Part shown: positions 39,277 through 50,352 of the stretch, piece after piece
Numbering within the stretch: position 1 is the first letter of the stretch
Layout of the letters: every line of letters begins with the position of its first letter
Assembly: GCF_029238095.1 (NCBI RefSeq)
Contig: NZ_JAQWGS010000015.1
Coordinates: 1-64,000 of the forward strand
Length of the DNA stretch: 64,000 bases
Source: Lacinutrix sp.
GTDB lineage: Bacteria > Bacteroidota > Bacteroidia > Flavobacteriales > Flavobacteriaceae
Direction of reading: 5' to 3'
Program-made: the position numbers and the translations under genes
Notes under the pieces: generated by a model
The model's database searches: none
Seen by the model: the letters and a program-made list of their open reading frames with translations, nothing else
What the model was told of the DNA's origin: nothing

Positions 39277-39846
39277 CTATTTGTTAATTCCTTGAATTAG
39301 GATTGCGCTTAAGTTATTTGCTATAACGTTTGCGCTAGAATCTTCTTTATTAGGAATCCATAGGTATAATGAACGTAAAGTGGAGAGCATAGAAAACATA
39401 ATAATTTCTGGATTGACTTTCTTAATTTCTGAAGACTTGATTCCTTGATTGATGATGCTTAAAAAAGTTTTTTCGTAATTATTTCTTAGCTCAAGGTAAT
39501 ATTCTAATTGATCTTCAAGATGCATCCAATCGTTATTTAAAGATGCCATTCCTGAAGTATTATTAGTTGTTATTGTAACATGCAAAGTTATTATTTGACT
39601 TAATTTATCGAGGTTACTATTATTTGAATTCACAATTAGTTCCATACCTGTTGTAAATTCTTCTGCTAGAGATATAATAATTTCTTTTAAAATTTCTTGT
39701 TTTGAGCTTATGTGGTTATATAAGCTTGCTGCTTTTATTCCCATTGCTGTAGCTATGTCTCGCATGGTAACTGCGCTATATCCTTTTTCTTTAAAAAGTT
39801 TTGCTGCAGTTTTTATTATTTCGTGTTTACGTGTTTCTAGTTTCAT
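39277..39846 (-). CDS. TetR/AcrR family regulator (PaaR candidate)
   Basis: HEIIKTAAKLFKEKGYSAVTMRDIATAMGIKAASLYNHISSKQEIL; directly upstream of paaE. Confidence 0.9.
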   Translation of the reverse strand: MKLETRKHEIIKTAAKLFKEKGYSAVTMRDIATAMGIKAASLYNHISSKQEILKEIIISLAEEFTTGMELIVNSNNSNLDKLSQIITLHVTITTNNTSGMASLNNDWMHLEDQLEYYLELRNNYEKTFLSIINQGIKSSEIKKVNPEIIMFSMLSTLRSLYLWIPNKEDSSANVIANNLSAILIQGINK

Positions 39847-39934
39847 ATATATTTAATGAATATAAAAAAATAAGTTGTAACTTTTGTTACTTAGACTTTG
39901 AAAAGAAATTCTGTATTTTGTAAAAAAATATATT

Positions 39935-40228
39935 ATGGGCTTATTAGATGTTTTATTTGGTAATAAAAATGATAAAATTAAAGATTTATTAACAAGAGAT
40001 GCTATTATTATAGATGTTAGAACAGTAAATGAATATAAACAAGGTGCCAAAAATATTCCTTTACAAGTTATAAACGGAAAGATTAACGATATTAAAAAAC
40101 TTAACAAACCTATTATTACCTGTTGCACAAGTGGTATGCGTTCTGGCAGTGCTGCTTCTATATTGAAAGCGCAAGGCATAGAAGCTGTTAATGGTGGTGG
40201 CTGGATGAGTTTAAGTAAGAAATTATAA
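39935..40228 (+). CDS. Rhodanese-like domain protein
   Basis: IIIDVRTVNEYKQGAKNIPLQV...KPIITCCTSGMRSGSAASIL. Confidence 0.88.
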   Translation: MGLLDVLFGNKNDKIKDLLTRDAIIIDVRTVNEYKQGAKNIPLQVINGKINDIKKLNKPIITCCTSGMRSGSAASILKAQGIEAVNGGGWMSLSKKL

Positions 40229-40531
40229 TTTTAAATTATAAAATTCCTCGATATTTTTTATTGGCCTTTCGTTGTATTCTAGAGTCCAACCTAATGAATT
40301 TGTTAAGATGTGAAATTTGGACAGCTCACTAATGAGCCTGTTTTTGGAATTTGTTTTTAATTCTGAGTTTTCAATTTTCTTTAACAATTGTTTGTTTACG
40401 GTTTCTTTTATAGCATTATAATCTTTAGCTAGAAATGGATTAAAAAAATCTGCTTGAATGTCATAATACTCAAAATCTGGACTAATTTTAATTTCCTCTG
40501 TTGGAATACTTAAAATGTATAACGTCAGCAA
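40223..40531 (-). CDS. Hypothetical protein or gene fragment without ATG start
   Basis: 102 aa ORF whose first codon in the track is TTG; upstream in-frame TAA and no ATG found near 5' end. Confidence 0.35.
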   Translation of the reverse strand: MLTLYILSIPTEEIKISPDFEYYDIQADFFNPFLAKDYNAIKETVNKQLLKKIENSELKTNSKNRLISELSKFHILTNSLGWTLEYNERPIKNIEEFYNLKL

Positions 40532-40663
40532 AAAGTGAACTAGTTATCACTTTAATATAAGAGAGAGGTTTTATTATTTTTACAAACCTTTAAATCTTAA
40601 ATGATGAAAAACAATACGCTATTTATCGTATGTTTCAATATTAGGATACTTAAATTTAATGTG

Positions 40664-41608
40664 TTAAAATGAAATATGTTGGTGTTTATTTTGAAGTTTA
40701 AGCTTACTCCTTTCTAAATTATCAAGAAATTTTTGATGTGCAGTAGACTGAGAATTAAAAGGCTTATGAAGCATTCCCATTTGAATATTCTCTACCTCTT
40801 TCATTGTATTGTTTGCTTCTGAAGTCATCCAAACTGTTATAAACTTCTCCCAAATATATATTATTGCTGTATTATTAGGATGTAACATATCACTTTTATA
40901 AAAACGGTAATCTCTAAGCTCATCAATCATAATCTCAAACGAAGGAAAATAAAATATTTCCTCATTTAATACCTGATGTATAGCTGATATTAAATGAGCC
41001 TTACTTAATGTGTTTTCAATAAAACCATCTTTTAAATGTCTTACTGGAGACACTGTAAAAACTATTGATGCCTTGCTATTTACGCTTTTAATATTGTTTA
41101 TTATAGACTGTAAACTTTGTTTAATTTCTTCAATAGAAAGTAATACTTTATTAAACTCATTTTGAGGTAATTTATGACAATTTGCAACTGTACTATTTGT
41201 ACTAATTACATTATAAACCCAAGCAGTGCCAAGAGTAATAACAATATGAGTAGCGTTATTAATTTGTTTGCTTATTAATTCTAAATTAGTATTTAAATTG
41301 AGTAATAATTGTGCTCTAGATGTGTTACTTAAACGAGAATGTGCATCGAAACAATGCCATTGTTCATTATAAAAAAAGACATCGCTATCTGTATATTGTT
41401 CTTTATTTATTGCTTTTTTAAGAACAGTTTCTATAGCTTTAGTATGAAATAAAACACCAAAAGGGTTTAATAAACTTTGAAACTTATAATACTTAAATTT
41501 ACTTCCAATATTTTCAGCAAAACATGAACCAAGCAAAACTAATTTAGAGTCATAATCTATTTGATTATGGCCTTGAAGTTTTAGTTTTATTTTGGTTTGA
41601 AATTCCAT
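40664..41608 (-). CDS. GSCFA-domain protein
   Basis: YDSKLVLLGSCFAENIGSKFKYYKFQSLLNPFGVLFH. Confidence 0.9.
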   Translation of the reverse strand: MEFQTKIKLKLQGHNQIDYDSKLVLLGSCFAENIGSKFKYYKFQSLLNPFGVLFHTKAIETVLKKAINKEQYTDSDVFFYNEQWHCFDAHSRLSNTSRAQLLLNLNTNLELISKQINNATHIVITLGTAWVYNVISTNSTVANCHKLPQNEFNKVLLSIEEIKQSLQSIINNIKSVNSKASIVFTVSPVRHLKDGFIENTLSKAHLISAIHQVLNEEIFYFPSFEIMIDELRDYRFYKSDMLHPNNTAIIYIWEKFITVWMTSEANNTMKEVENIQMGMLHKPFNSQSTAHQKFLDNLERSKLKLQNKHQHISF

Positions 41609-41687
41609 AATTAGATTCCTGTTTTACTCATTAATTAATATTTTATTTCAGGAATTCGTAAATTTTATATTCCACAGTAAAAACAAA

Positions 41688-44303
41688 CTAAGCTATATAA
41701 CCTTTCGCAGCTTCCAGAGCATCCTTAATTCCTGCAGGATTTTTACCTCCTGCTGTTGCAAAAAATGGTTGTCCACCACCACCACCTTGGATGTGTTTTC
41801 CTAATTCTCTTACTATTGTTCCAGCATTTAAACTGTTATTTTCTACAAGACTTTTTGAGATGTAACATGATAAAATAGCTTTACCATCGTTTTCTGCTCC
41901 AAATAGCAAGAAGAGGTTATTAAATTGACTACCCAACTCAAAACATAAATCTTTAATACCAGAAGCATCCAAATCTAATTGTTTTGCTAAAAAATTAATT
42001 CCGTTTATTTCTGAGATTTCGTTTTTAAGTTCACCTTTAATATTTTTTGCTTTATCCTTTAATAATTGTTCAATTTGCTTTTTTAAGTTAGTGTTTTCGT
42101 CTTGAAGATTTTGTAAGGCTTTAACAGGTTCTTGCGCATTATTAAGTAAGTCTTTCATTTCAAAAAATGCTTTATCATGATCTTGATAGTAAGACTTAAC
42201 AGCATCATTAGTAATGGCTTCTATACGACGAATTCCAGCAGCAACTGCACCTTCAGACACAATTTTAAAATGCCAAATATCTGCAGTGTTATCCACATGA
42301 GTTCCACCACATAACTCTATAGATTGCCCAAAACGTACAGTTCGTACTGCATCTCCATATTTCTCGCCAAATAACGCCATAGCACCTTCTGCTATTGCTT
42401 TTTCCATTGGTATATTTCTACCTTCCTGTAATGGTAATTTACTTTCTATTCTAGCATTTACAAAATTTTCAACATCACGTAATTGCTCTACAGTCATTTT
42501 AGAAAAATGCGAGAAATCAAATCGTAAATATTTAGAGTGCACAGCACTTCCTTTTTGCTCAACGTGTTCTCCTAACACTTCTCTTAATGCTTGATGTAAT
42601 AAATGGGTTGCAGTATGATTACACTCGGTTCGGTAACGTTGTTTTTCATCTACTTTAGCAACAAATGTTTGATTTACGTCTCTAGGCAACTCTTTAGTTA
42701 AGTGAATAATAATATTATTCTCTTTTTTAGTATCTACTATATAAGATACATCTCCATTATTAGCTTGTATGTAACCCTTATCTCCTACTTGTCCTCCTCC
42801 CTCAGCATAAAAAGGAGTTAAATTAAACACCAATTGGTACATTTCACCATCTTTTTTTGAGACTACTTTACGGTACTTAGTAATTTTTATTTTAGCTTCT
42901 AATTGGTCGTAACCTATAAATTCTTGCTCTTCATCTTCTATTAAAACAGTCCAATCGTAAGACTTTAATTCTGAAGCTTCACGACCTCTATCTTGTTGTG
43001 CTTTAAGACGTTTATTGTACTCTTCTTTATTATAAGAAAACCCTTTTTCGCGTAAAATTAAATCTGTTAAATCTTCTGGGAAACCATACGTATCTTTAAG
43101 TTCGAAAACTTTTGAACCCGATACTTTTTTGTCTTTTGCGTTATCTACAATTCTATCTAAAATAGATAAACCTTGATCTAGCGTTCTTAAAAAAGAGGCT
43201 TCTTCTTCTTTAATTACGTTTTCTATAAGTTGTTTTTGCGCTTTTAATTCTGGGAAAGCTTTTCCCATTTTTTCTGTTAAAACATTTACCAAACGGTAAA
43301 TAAATGGTTCTTTTTTATCTAAAAAGGTAAAACCATAACGTACTGCACGACGTAAAATTCTTCTTATAACATAACCAGCTCCAGTATTACTAGGCAATTG
43401 GCCATCTGCTATAGAAAATGCTACTGCGCGAACATGATCACTAATAACACGAATAGCAATGTCCGTTTTTTCATCTTTACCATAATCCTTGTTGGTAATG
43501 GTCTCAATCTCTCGAATAATTGGAGTAAACACATCTGTATCGTAATTAGACTTTACATCTTGAAGCACCATACATAAACGCTCAAAACCCATTCCTGTGT
43601 CAATATGTTTGTTTGGTAACCCTTCTAAACTTCCATCTGCTTTACGGTTGTACTGCATAAAAACTAGATTCCATATTTCCACCACTTGCGGATGATCCTT
43701 ATTTACCAAATCCTTTCCATCTACTTTGGCTTTGTCTTCAGGTGAACGTATATCAACATGTATTTCACTGCAAGGTCCACAAGGTCCTTGATCTCCCATT
43801 TCCCAAAAATTATCTTTTTTGTTTCCTTTTAAAATGCGGTCTTCAGAAATATACTGCTTCCAAATATCATATGCTTCAGTATCCATTTTAAGGTTGTCTG
43901 CGTCATCACTACCTTCAAAAACAGTAACATATAAGATGTCTTTATCAATTTTGTAAACATCTATTAAAAGCTCCCAAGCCCAAGCAATAGCTTCTTTTTT
44001 AAAGTAATCTCCAAAAGACCAGTTCCCTAACATTTCGAATAAAGTATGGTGATACGTATCGTAACCAACTTCTTCTAAATCGTTATGTTTTCCAGAAACA
44101 CGTAAACATTTTTGAGAATCTGCAATTCGGTTATTTTTTGGTTGTGCATTACCTAAAAAGTATTCTTTAAAAGGAGCCATTCCAGAATTTACAAACATTA
44201 AAGTTGGATCATCCTTAAGAACCATTGGTGCAGATTGCACGATACTGTGTTTCTTCTTTTCGAAAAAACTTAAAAATGTAGAGCGAATATCTTGAGACTT
44301 CAT
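41688..44303 (-). CDS. alaS: Alanyl-tRNA synthetase
   Basis: [65 protein letters not shown]. Confidence 0.97.
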   Translation of the reverse strand: MKSQDIRSTFLSFFEKKKHSIVQSAPMVLKDDPTLMFVNSGMAPFKEYFLGNAQPKNNRIADSQKCLRVSGKHNDLEEVGYDTYHHTLFEMLGNWSFGDYFKKEAIAWAWELLIDVYKIDKDILYVTVFEGSDDADNLKMDTEAYDIWKQYISEDRILKGNKKDNFWEMGDQGPCGPCSEIHVDIRSPEDKAKVDGKDLVNKDHPQVVEIWNLVFMQYNRKADGSLEGLPNKHIDTGMGFERLCMVLQDVKSNYDTDVFTPIIREIETITNKDYGKDEKTDIAIRVISDHVRAVAFSIADGQLPSNTGAGYVIRRILRRAVRYGFTFLDKKEPFIYRLVNVLTEKMGKAFPELKAQKQLIENVIKEEEASFLRTLDQGLSILDRIVDNAKDKKVSGSKVFELKDTYGFPEDLTDLILREKGFSYNKEEYNKRLKAQQDRGREASELKSYDWTVLIEDEEQEFIGYDQLEAKIKITKYRKVVSKKDGEMYQLVFNLTPFYAEGGGQVGDKGYIQANNGDVSYIVDTKKENNIIIHLTKELPRDVNQTFVAKVDEKQRYRTECNHTATHLLHQALREVLGEHVEQKGSAVHSKYLRFDFSHFSKMTVEQLRDVENFVNARIESKLPLQEGRNIPMEKAIAEGAMALFGEKYGDAVRTVRFGQSIELCGGTHVDNTADIWHFKIVSEGAVAAGIRRIEAITNDAVKSYYQDHDKAFFEMKDLLNNAQEPVKALQNLQDENTNLKKQIEQLLKDKAKNIKGELKNEISEINGINFLAKQLDLDASGIKDLCFELGSQFNNLFLLFGAENDGKAILSCYISKSLVENNSLNAGTIVRELGKHIQGGGGGQPFFATAGGKNPAGIKDALEAAKGYIA

Positions 44304-44525
44304 TTGTTGCTTTTATTATTTTTTTATTGAATAATTTAAATAACTACTAAAAAATTTAGAGTACACTAAACTTAACTAATAGCTACTTAAAAATGTTATT
44401 GTTAATAATCTTGTTTTTACTAATCTTAAAGGTTAAAAAACAATTTATATATTTGTTTAACGTTTTTAATTAATGCTGCTGGATAATAAGCACCATTTTA
44501 ATGCAAAAATAGTATAATTTACATA

Positions 44526-45497
44526 ATGAGTAAGGTAAAATATTATTATGATTCTGATACCTTGTCGTATCGTAAAATAGTTCGTAAAAAACGTCGTACT
44601 TTTAAATATATAGTTGCGTTTATTTTTTCGGCTGCAATATTAGGAATATGCTTTGTTTTTATTGCAAGTCATTTTTTTGAATCTCCAAATGAAAAAGCTT
44701 TAAAACGTGAGTTAAGCAACATGCAATTACAGTTCAACCTTCTAAACAAAAAAATGGACGAAGCTGAAGCTGTACTTGCAAATATTGAGGAAAGAGACAA
44801 CAACATCTATCGTTTGTATTTTGAATCTAATCCTATTCCTGAAGAACAAAGAAAAGCAGGTTTTGGTGGAATTAATAGATATAAAGCTTTTGAAGGTTTC
44901 GACAACTCTACTCTTATTAAAGAAAGTAATAAACGTATAGATATCCTTCAAAAACGAATAGTTGTACAATCTAAATCTTTAGATAAAATTGCAGTATTAG
45001 CTGAGGAAAAAGAAAAGCTTCTTGCATCTATTCCTGCAATTCAACCAGTAAACAATGAAGATTTAACACGTATGGCTTCTGGTTTTGGTATGCGAACTGA
45101 CCCATTTAACAAAACAAGAAAAATGCATTGGGGAATGGACTTTACTGCGCCTAGAGGCACACCTATTTATGCAGCTGGTGATGGTGTTGTTGAAAGAGCA
45201 GATAGCAATAGTACAGGTTATGGAAACCACATTAGAATAGACCATGGCTATGGCTATGTTTCACTTTATGCACACTTGTATAAATATAACATAGGTAAAA
45301 ACCAAAAAGTAAAACGAGGCGATTTAATAGGATTTGTAGGTAGTACAGGTCGATCTGAAGCACCACATTTACATTATGAAATTTTTAAAGATGGTGAGCG
45401 TATAAACCCAATTAATTTCTATTACGGAAGTTTAACAGCTGAAGAATACAGCAAGTTACTTGAGCGTTCTTCAATAGAAAACCAATCTTTAGATTAA
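44526..45497 (+). CDS. M23 family metallopeptidase
   Basis: TM plus coiled coil; RKMHWGMDFTAPRGTPIYAAGDGVV, GYVSLYAHL, APHLHYEI. Confidence 0.92.
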   Translation: MSKVKYYYDSDTLSYRKIVRKKRRTFKYIVAFIFSAAILGICFVFIASHFFESPNEKALKRELSNMQLQFNLLNKKMDEAEAVLANIEERDNNIYRLYFESNPIPEEQRKAGFGGINRYKAFEGFDNSTLIKESNKRIDILQKRIVVQSKSLDKIAVLAEEKEKLLASIPAIQPVNNEDLTRMASGFGMRTDPFNKTRKMHWGMDFTAPRGTPIYAAGDGVVERADSNSTGYGNHIRIDHGYGYVSLYAHLYKYNIGKNQKVKRGDLIGFVGSTGRSEAPHLHYEIFKDGERINPINFYYGSLTAEEYSKLLERSSIENQSLD

Positions 45498-45826
45498 TGC
45501 ATTTAGAACTTCCAGAAAAACGTTATTATGCCATAGGAGAAGTTGCTAAAGCTTTTGCTGTAAATACTTCGTTGATTAGATTCTGGGAAAAAGAATTTGA
45601 TGTAATTAAGCCTAAAAAAAATGCAAAAGGGAATCGTAAATTTACTCCTGAAGATATAAAAAACCTTCAGTTTATCTATCATTTAGTTAAAGAGCGAGGC
45701 TTTACTTTAGAAGGTGCAAAAACGCATATTAAAGAAGAAAAACAGAAAAGCTTAGCCAATTTTGAAATTATTAGTAAATTGGAAGGCGTTAAAGCACAAC
45801 TAATTAAACTTAAAAATGAATTATAA
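45497..45826 (+). CDS. MerR family transcriptional regulator
   Basis: YYAIGEVAKAFAVNTSLIRFWEKEFDVIKPKKNAKGNRKFTPEDI. Confidence 0.9.
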   Translation: MHLELPEKRYYAIGEVAKAFAVNTSLIRFWEKEFDVIKPKKNAKGNRKFTPEDIKNLQFIYHLVKERGFTLEGAKTHIKEEKQKSLANFEIISKLEGVKAQLIKLKNEL

Positions 45827-45890
45827 TAGTGTTGCTGTAAATAATAATTTATGCATGATGTATTTGATGTTTTTGATTGATGAGCTTTTT

Positions 45891-45979
45891 TAACCCTAAT
45901 TATGTAATAGAAAATCTATTACATCTTGACACTACTGCAAAACCTTCATTACGAAATTCTATTACATAATTTAGGTTTA
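45891..45979. repeat. Nested intergenic inverted repeat
   Basis: Outer arms taaccctaattatgtaatagaa (45891-45912) and ttctattacataatttaggttta (45957-45979); inner hairpin TGTAATAGA-aaa-TCTATTACA (45903-45923). Confidence 0.6.
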
Positions 45980-46095
45980 ATGAAAAACAAAAAACGAATG
46001 TAGTATAGTTATAGTGTGCAAATCTTAAAGAAATTATAAAATTTGTGAGTGAAATGTTATTTTTTAAGTTTTTAAAAAAGCTAGAGAAAAAAAAG

Positions 46096-46719
46096 CTATT
46101 CTTTAAGTAAAATTTTATAGGCCATACTTTGGGCTTTTTTGATATCGTTTTGGATTGCTGTTAACTTTGTATACGTTGCAATAACAGGAAAATCATTAAA
46201 CTCTTAAGAAAGCCAATCTGTAGTATTTAAATGTTTTGTTTTAAATGAATTTTGAATGTAAATATTAAATTCCTCGTTTAAAGAAGTTTTAGCAAACGCA
46301 GCCATTTGAATTCTATATGTGTTAATATGTAAAATAAATGCGTTACCAATTACTCTACCGTCTTTGAATAAGAGAACACTTGGCTTATCCATAACAGAAA
46401 AATCCATGCTATCTTTAGTCATATTAACTTCGGCTAACATGTTAACTTTTAAATTCTCGATGTAATTGTATAATTCGTTTGAAGCTTTTATAATTTCCTC
46501 TCCTTGTTTTTGGATTTTTTGAGATTGGTGTTTTAAAATACGCTCTTCATCTAAAGTTAATTCGTGGTAAGAATTCGAGTTAGCATTCTCCAACTTCTCA
46601 TTCATTACCCCAAATGAATCTAATACATTATGACTTAAATGTTGTGAAGTTTTCCAAAACAACATTGCTACAATTAATACTACAATAAAACTAATTGTAA
46701 GTAATACTGCTTTCTTCAA
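46096..46719 (-). pseudogene. GldM N-terminal-domain-like protein interrupted by in-frame TAA
   Basis: ORF 46204-46719 (VLDSFGVMNEKLENAN... resembles GldM N-terminal VLSAFGLMNEKLE) stops at TAA after 'TDWLS', then the same frame reads EFNDFPVIATYTKLTAIQNDIKKAQSMAYKILLKE to TAG at 46096. Confidence 0.6.
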
Positions 46720-46722
46720 ACC

Positions 46723-48030
46723 TTATTTTTTACGCATATATACACTAACTGGAACACCTGTAAAATCGAAAATATCACGTAATTTATTTTCTAAAAAACG
46801 TTTATAAGGCTCACGTACATATTGAGGTAAATTACAAAAGAATGCAAATTGCGGTTGCGGTGTTGGCAATTGCATAATGTATTTAATTTTCACAAATTTT
46901 CCTTTGTAAGCTGGTGGAGGATAGCTTTCTATAATTGGTAAAAACGTATCGTTTAAAACACTTGTTTTAATTTTCTTAGTTCTGTTTTTATAAACCTCAA
47001 CAGCTGTTTCAATAGCTTTATAAATACGTTGCTTTGTTAATGCAGATATAAATACAATAGGTACATCTGTAAATGGCTCACATTGCTGGCGAATATGTTT
47101 TTCGAAAGCTATTGTTGTTTTATGGTCTTTTTCTACCAAGTCCCATTTATTTACTAAAATTACAATCCCTTTTCTATTTCTTTGGGCTAACCAAAAGATG
47201 TTTTGCACTTGGCCATCAAAACCTCTATTAGCGTCTACAACTAATAAACATACATCTGCATGTTCTATAGCTCTTACGCTTCGCATTACAGAATAGAATT
47301 CTAAATCTTCTTTTACTTTAGTTTTTTTTCTTATGCCTGCTGTATCCACTAAATTAAAATCGAAGCCAAAACGATTGTATTTAGTATCTATAGAATCTCT
47401 TGTTGTACCAGCAATATCTGTTACTATATATCTATCCTTTCCAATTAAAGCATTTATAAAAGAAGACTTTCCTGCATTTGGTCTACCAACTACTGCAAAT
47501 CTTGGTAACTCGTCTTGTTCTTCGTCTTGTTCTTTCTCAGGAAGCGCTTTTACTAAAGCGTCTAATAAATCTCCTGTCCCACTTCCGTTTATACTAGCAA
47601 TAGTGAAGTATTCTCCTAAACCTAAACTGTAAAATTCTACTGCATCTTCTGCTCTTTTTCCGTTATCTACTTTATTAACAACTAAAAAGACTGGTTTTGT
47701 GACTTTACGTAATAATGTTGCAACATCCTCATCCATTCCTGTAACACCTGTTTCTACATCTACCATAAAAATAATAGCATCTGCTTCTTCAATTGCTAAT
47801 TCTACTTGCTTATCGATTTCAGCTTCAAAAATATCGTCGCTTCCCTTTACATAACCTCCTGTGTCTATTAAAGAAAATTCTTTTCCATTCCAGTCACTTT
47901 TTCCGTAATGGCGATCTCTTGTAACACCACTTACGGCATCTACAATCGCTTCACGACGTTGAATTAAACGATTAAAAAAAGTGGATTTACCAACGTTTGG
48001 TCTTCCTACAATTGCTACTATATTACTCAT
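46723..48030 (-). CDS. der: Ribosome-associated GTPase Der (EngA)
   Basis: Two G domains: [16 protein letters not shown] and [20 protein letters not shown]; start trimmed to [11 protein letters not shown]. Confidence 0.96.
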   Translation of the reverse strand: MSNIVAIVGRPNVGKSTFFNRLIQRREAIVDAVSGVTRDRHYGKSDWNGKEFSLIDTGGYVKGSDDIFEAEIDKQVELAIEEADAIIFMVDVETGVTGMDEDVATLLRKVTKPVFLVVNKVDNGKRAEDAVEFYSLGLGEYFTIASINGSGTGDLLDALVKALPEKEQDEEQDELPRFAVVGRPNAGKSSFINALIGKDRYIVTDIAGTTRDSIDTKYNRFGFDFNLVDTAGIRKKTKVKEDLEFYSVMRSVRAIEHADVCLLVVDANRGFDGQVQNIFWLAQRNRKGIVILVNKWDLVEKDHKTTIAFEKHIRQQCEPFTDVPIVFISALTKQRIYKAIETAVEVYKNRTKKIKTSVLNDTFLPIIESYPPPAYKGKFVKIKYIMQLPTPQPQFAFFCNLPQYVREPYKRFLENKLRDIFDFTGVPVSVYMRKK

Positions 48031-48128
48031 AATTTCATGTTTTATCTGCATTACATATCCTGTAAGCGCCTGCAAAGGTAGTGTTTAGTTTAAGAAAAAA
48101 ATGTAAATTGAAGTTTTAAACACAAATT

Positions 48129-48623
48129 ATGTTATTAGAAAACGAAATAATATTAAGACCACGTTTTAAATTCGACATAGAATACAACAACGAAAAACTT
48201 CTAGAACTTTTTGATGCCACTAAAAGTACGCAAAGTAATTTTATTGTGTCTAGAGTAGACGACCATGTTTTTATTAAAATTCCTAAAGCAAAACAACAGT
48301 TTTGGTCTCCACAGTTACATTTAGAAATTAATAAAATTGAACATAATAAAAGCCAATTGTATGGTTTGTTTGGTCCTAATCCAACCGTTTGGACCTTGTT
48401 TATGTTTTTACATTTTGCAGTTGCTGGATTATTTATAGCACTTTGTATTTGGGCCTATTCTAATTATGCTTTAAAAGTTGATTACTCTTTACAGATTTGG
48501 GGAATGGTTTTAATGATTGTTTTATGGTTTGTATTGTATTTTTCTGGACGTGTTAGTAAAGCTTCAAATCAAAAAGAAATGACAGATTTATATACTTTTA
48601 TGAGCAGTGTTTTGGATGAATAA
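48129..48623 (+). CDS. Hypothetical membrane protein
   Basis: 164 aa ORF with two C-terminal hydrophobic helices, followed by terminator. Confidence 0.65.
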   Translation: MLLENEIILRPRFKFDIEYNNEKLLELFDATKSTQSNFIVSRVDDHVFIKIPKAKQQFWSPQLHLEINKIEHNKSQLYGLFGPNPTVWTLFMFLHFAVAGLFIALCIWAYSNYALKVDYSLQIWGMVLMIVLWFVLYFSGRVSKASNQKEMTDLYTFMSSVLDE

Positions 48624-48654
48624 AAAAAGCTTCAGCATTAAACTGAAGCTTTAA
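48623..48654. terminator. Bidirectional hairpin terminator
   Basis: aaaaaaagcttcag-cattaaa-ctgaagcttt between convergent genes. Confidence 0.7.
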
Positions 48655-48671
48655 AAACATTTTAAATTAAT

Positions 48672-50201
48672 TTATTGTTCGTTTTGATAAATAGTTACAG
48701 TACCACTATCTTCATTTGAAACAATTAGTAAATCTTTTCCATTAGGACTATCAACTGCTGGTACAATTAACAAACCTTCTGGAGCCTCATCACCATTATG
48801 AGATAATATTGTTAAAAAAGTTGGTGCATTTGGATTAGTTATATCATATACCATTATCTGATCTGTACGTTCTAATCCAACAAATAAAATATAACGTTGA
48901 TCTCCAATATTTAATACTTCTACACTTTCTGGTTCTGCACCTTTATCATCACTTCTACCATCATCATCATTAAAAGTAGCTGGTGTTGCTGCTAGTGTCT
49001 CTGTAGCAATACTGTTTCCACTATCATAAACTTGTTGTCCATTACCATTCCAAATTGTAAAAGATCTGGCTCCATAAGAATATATTTCATCATAATCTCC
49101 ATCATTATCAATATCTCCTTCAGATAACATCATTTTTAAACGTCCTAAATTTGCTTCGTTTTGATAATCTTCTGAAGCAGGAAAAACTGTTGGATCTAAA
49201 ACGACATCTTTAATTCTATCTTCACCTACATATCCAGGTGTACCTTCATATTCTCTTGCGTCTCCTTCGTTTGCAGAAATCACGTAATCTACACCTGCAA
49301 TATTAACATACACGATAGCATCTGGTTGAAACAACCCTCTAATTGGCCAATTTTTTAATTCTTTAACACCATCTTCATTACTAGCATCTAAAGAGTTTTG
49401 TGGTAAACTATGATCTTTATATCCTAACGGATAAATTGCTTCAATAGTTTTTGTTGTTAAATTAATTTTAGCAATTCCGTTATTTTCTTGTAAAGACACC
49501 CAAGCTGTTTGAGAATCGTCAGATACTGCAATATATTCTGGCTCAACATCTTTAGCCAAATCTGCATTTGGACCAAACACTCTAAATCCTTGTGTCTCTA
49601 ATGACGCTTCTTGCGAATTAAAAGATGAAAAATCTAAAGTTGTAACTGAGTCATCATTTAAATCTATGATACTAATAGTTCCCATAGGATCTATAGTATA
49701 ATCGTCATTTGGCTCGCCTTCATTTGCAGTAATAATTAAATTGCCTGATTTTGAAAACGTTACCATATCTGGTAATGCACCAACAGTATATTGATTAAGT
49801 AATGTCATATCTGAAGTGTCATAAACCATAATTTTTCCAGGATCTTGCTTAACTAAAGCTTCTACAGCTATTGCTAATTTTCCATTATAAACAGACACGC
49901 TATTTGGTGCTCCAAATGCACTTAATGGTATTGATGTTTCTTGTATTGGAGCATCTAAATCTGAAATATTATAAATCGAAATCTCAGTAGATTCTGAATT
50001 TGTAATAAATAATTTATTTGTTGCTACATCATAAGCAGATATTTCTGAAGCTGCTTCACCACCAACATTTATTGTACTTTTATATTGGAAATTTACATTA
50101 GTATTTATTGGATCTTCAATAATAGGTGTATCATCATCATCTTGACAATTAAAAATAAGTAATGCTGAAAATGCTAAAATGGTTTTGTTTAAAAGTTTCA
50201 T
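48672..50201 (-). CDS. Choice-of-anchor-I-type beta-propeller lipoprotein
   Basis: Lipobox (LIFNC); YIAVSDDSQTAWVSLQENNGIAKINLTTKTIEAIYPLGYKDHS, FVGLERTDQIMVYDITNPNAPTFL, PEGLLIV. Confidence 0.8.
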   Translation of the reverse strand: MKLLNKTILAFSALLIFNCQDDDDTPIIEDPINTNVNFQYKSTINVGGEAASEISAYDVATNKLFITNSESTEISIYNISDLDAPIQETSIPLSAFGAPNSVSVYNGKLAIAVEALVKQDPGKIMVYDTSDMTLLNQYTVGALPDMVTFSKSGNLIITANEGEPNDDYTIDPMGTISIIDLNDDSVTTLDFSSFNSQEASLETQGFRVFGPNADLAKDVEPEYIAVSDDSQTAWVSLQENNGIAKINLTTKTIEAIYPLGYKDHSLPQNSLDASNEDGVKELKNWPIRGLFQPDAIVYVNIAGVDYVISANEGDAREYEGTPGYVGEDRIKDVVLDPTVFPASEDYQNEANLGRLKMMLSEGDIDNDGDYDEIYSYGARSFTIWNGNGQQVYDSGNSIATETLAATPATFNDDDGRSDDKGAEPESVEVLNIGDQRYILFVGLERTDQIMVYDITNPNAPTFLTILSHNGDEAPEGLLIVPAVDSPNGKDLLIVSNEDSGTVTIYQNEQ

Positions 50202-50352
50202 ATTTTTTGGTTTTATAATTAATACCAAATTTGAAACTCTACCTTAAATTTAAGGTTATTACACTTACAAGAAATCTTTAAGCATTACTAACTTTAAGGC
50301 TAGTTATTTTAAGAAAACATTATCTAGATGTAAAATTGATATTTACATCAGG

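Noticed and set aside
39853-40179. 108-aa minus-strand ORF over the rhodanese gene
   Set aside because: Antisense to a clear rhodanese with conserved CTSGMRS loop
41615-41660. gattcctg...caggaatt upstream of the GSCFA gene as a repeat copy
   Set aside because: The ends resemble the family but spacing is much longer and the TGACA end is missing
47333-47632. 99-aa plus-strand ORF inside der
   Set aside because: Antisense shadow ORF of a strongly conserved GTPase gene
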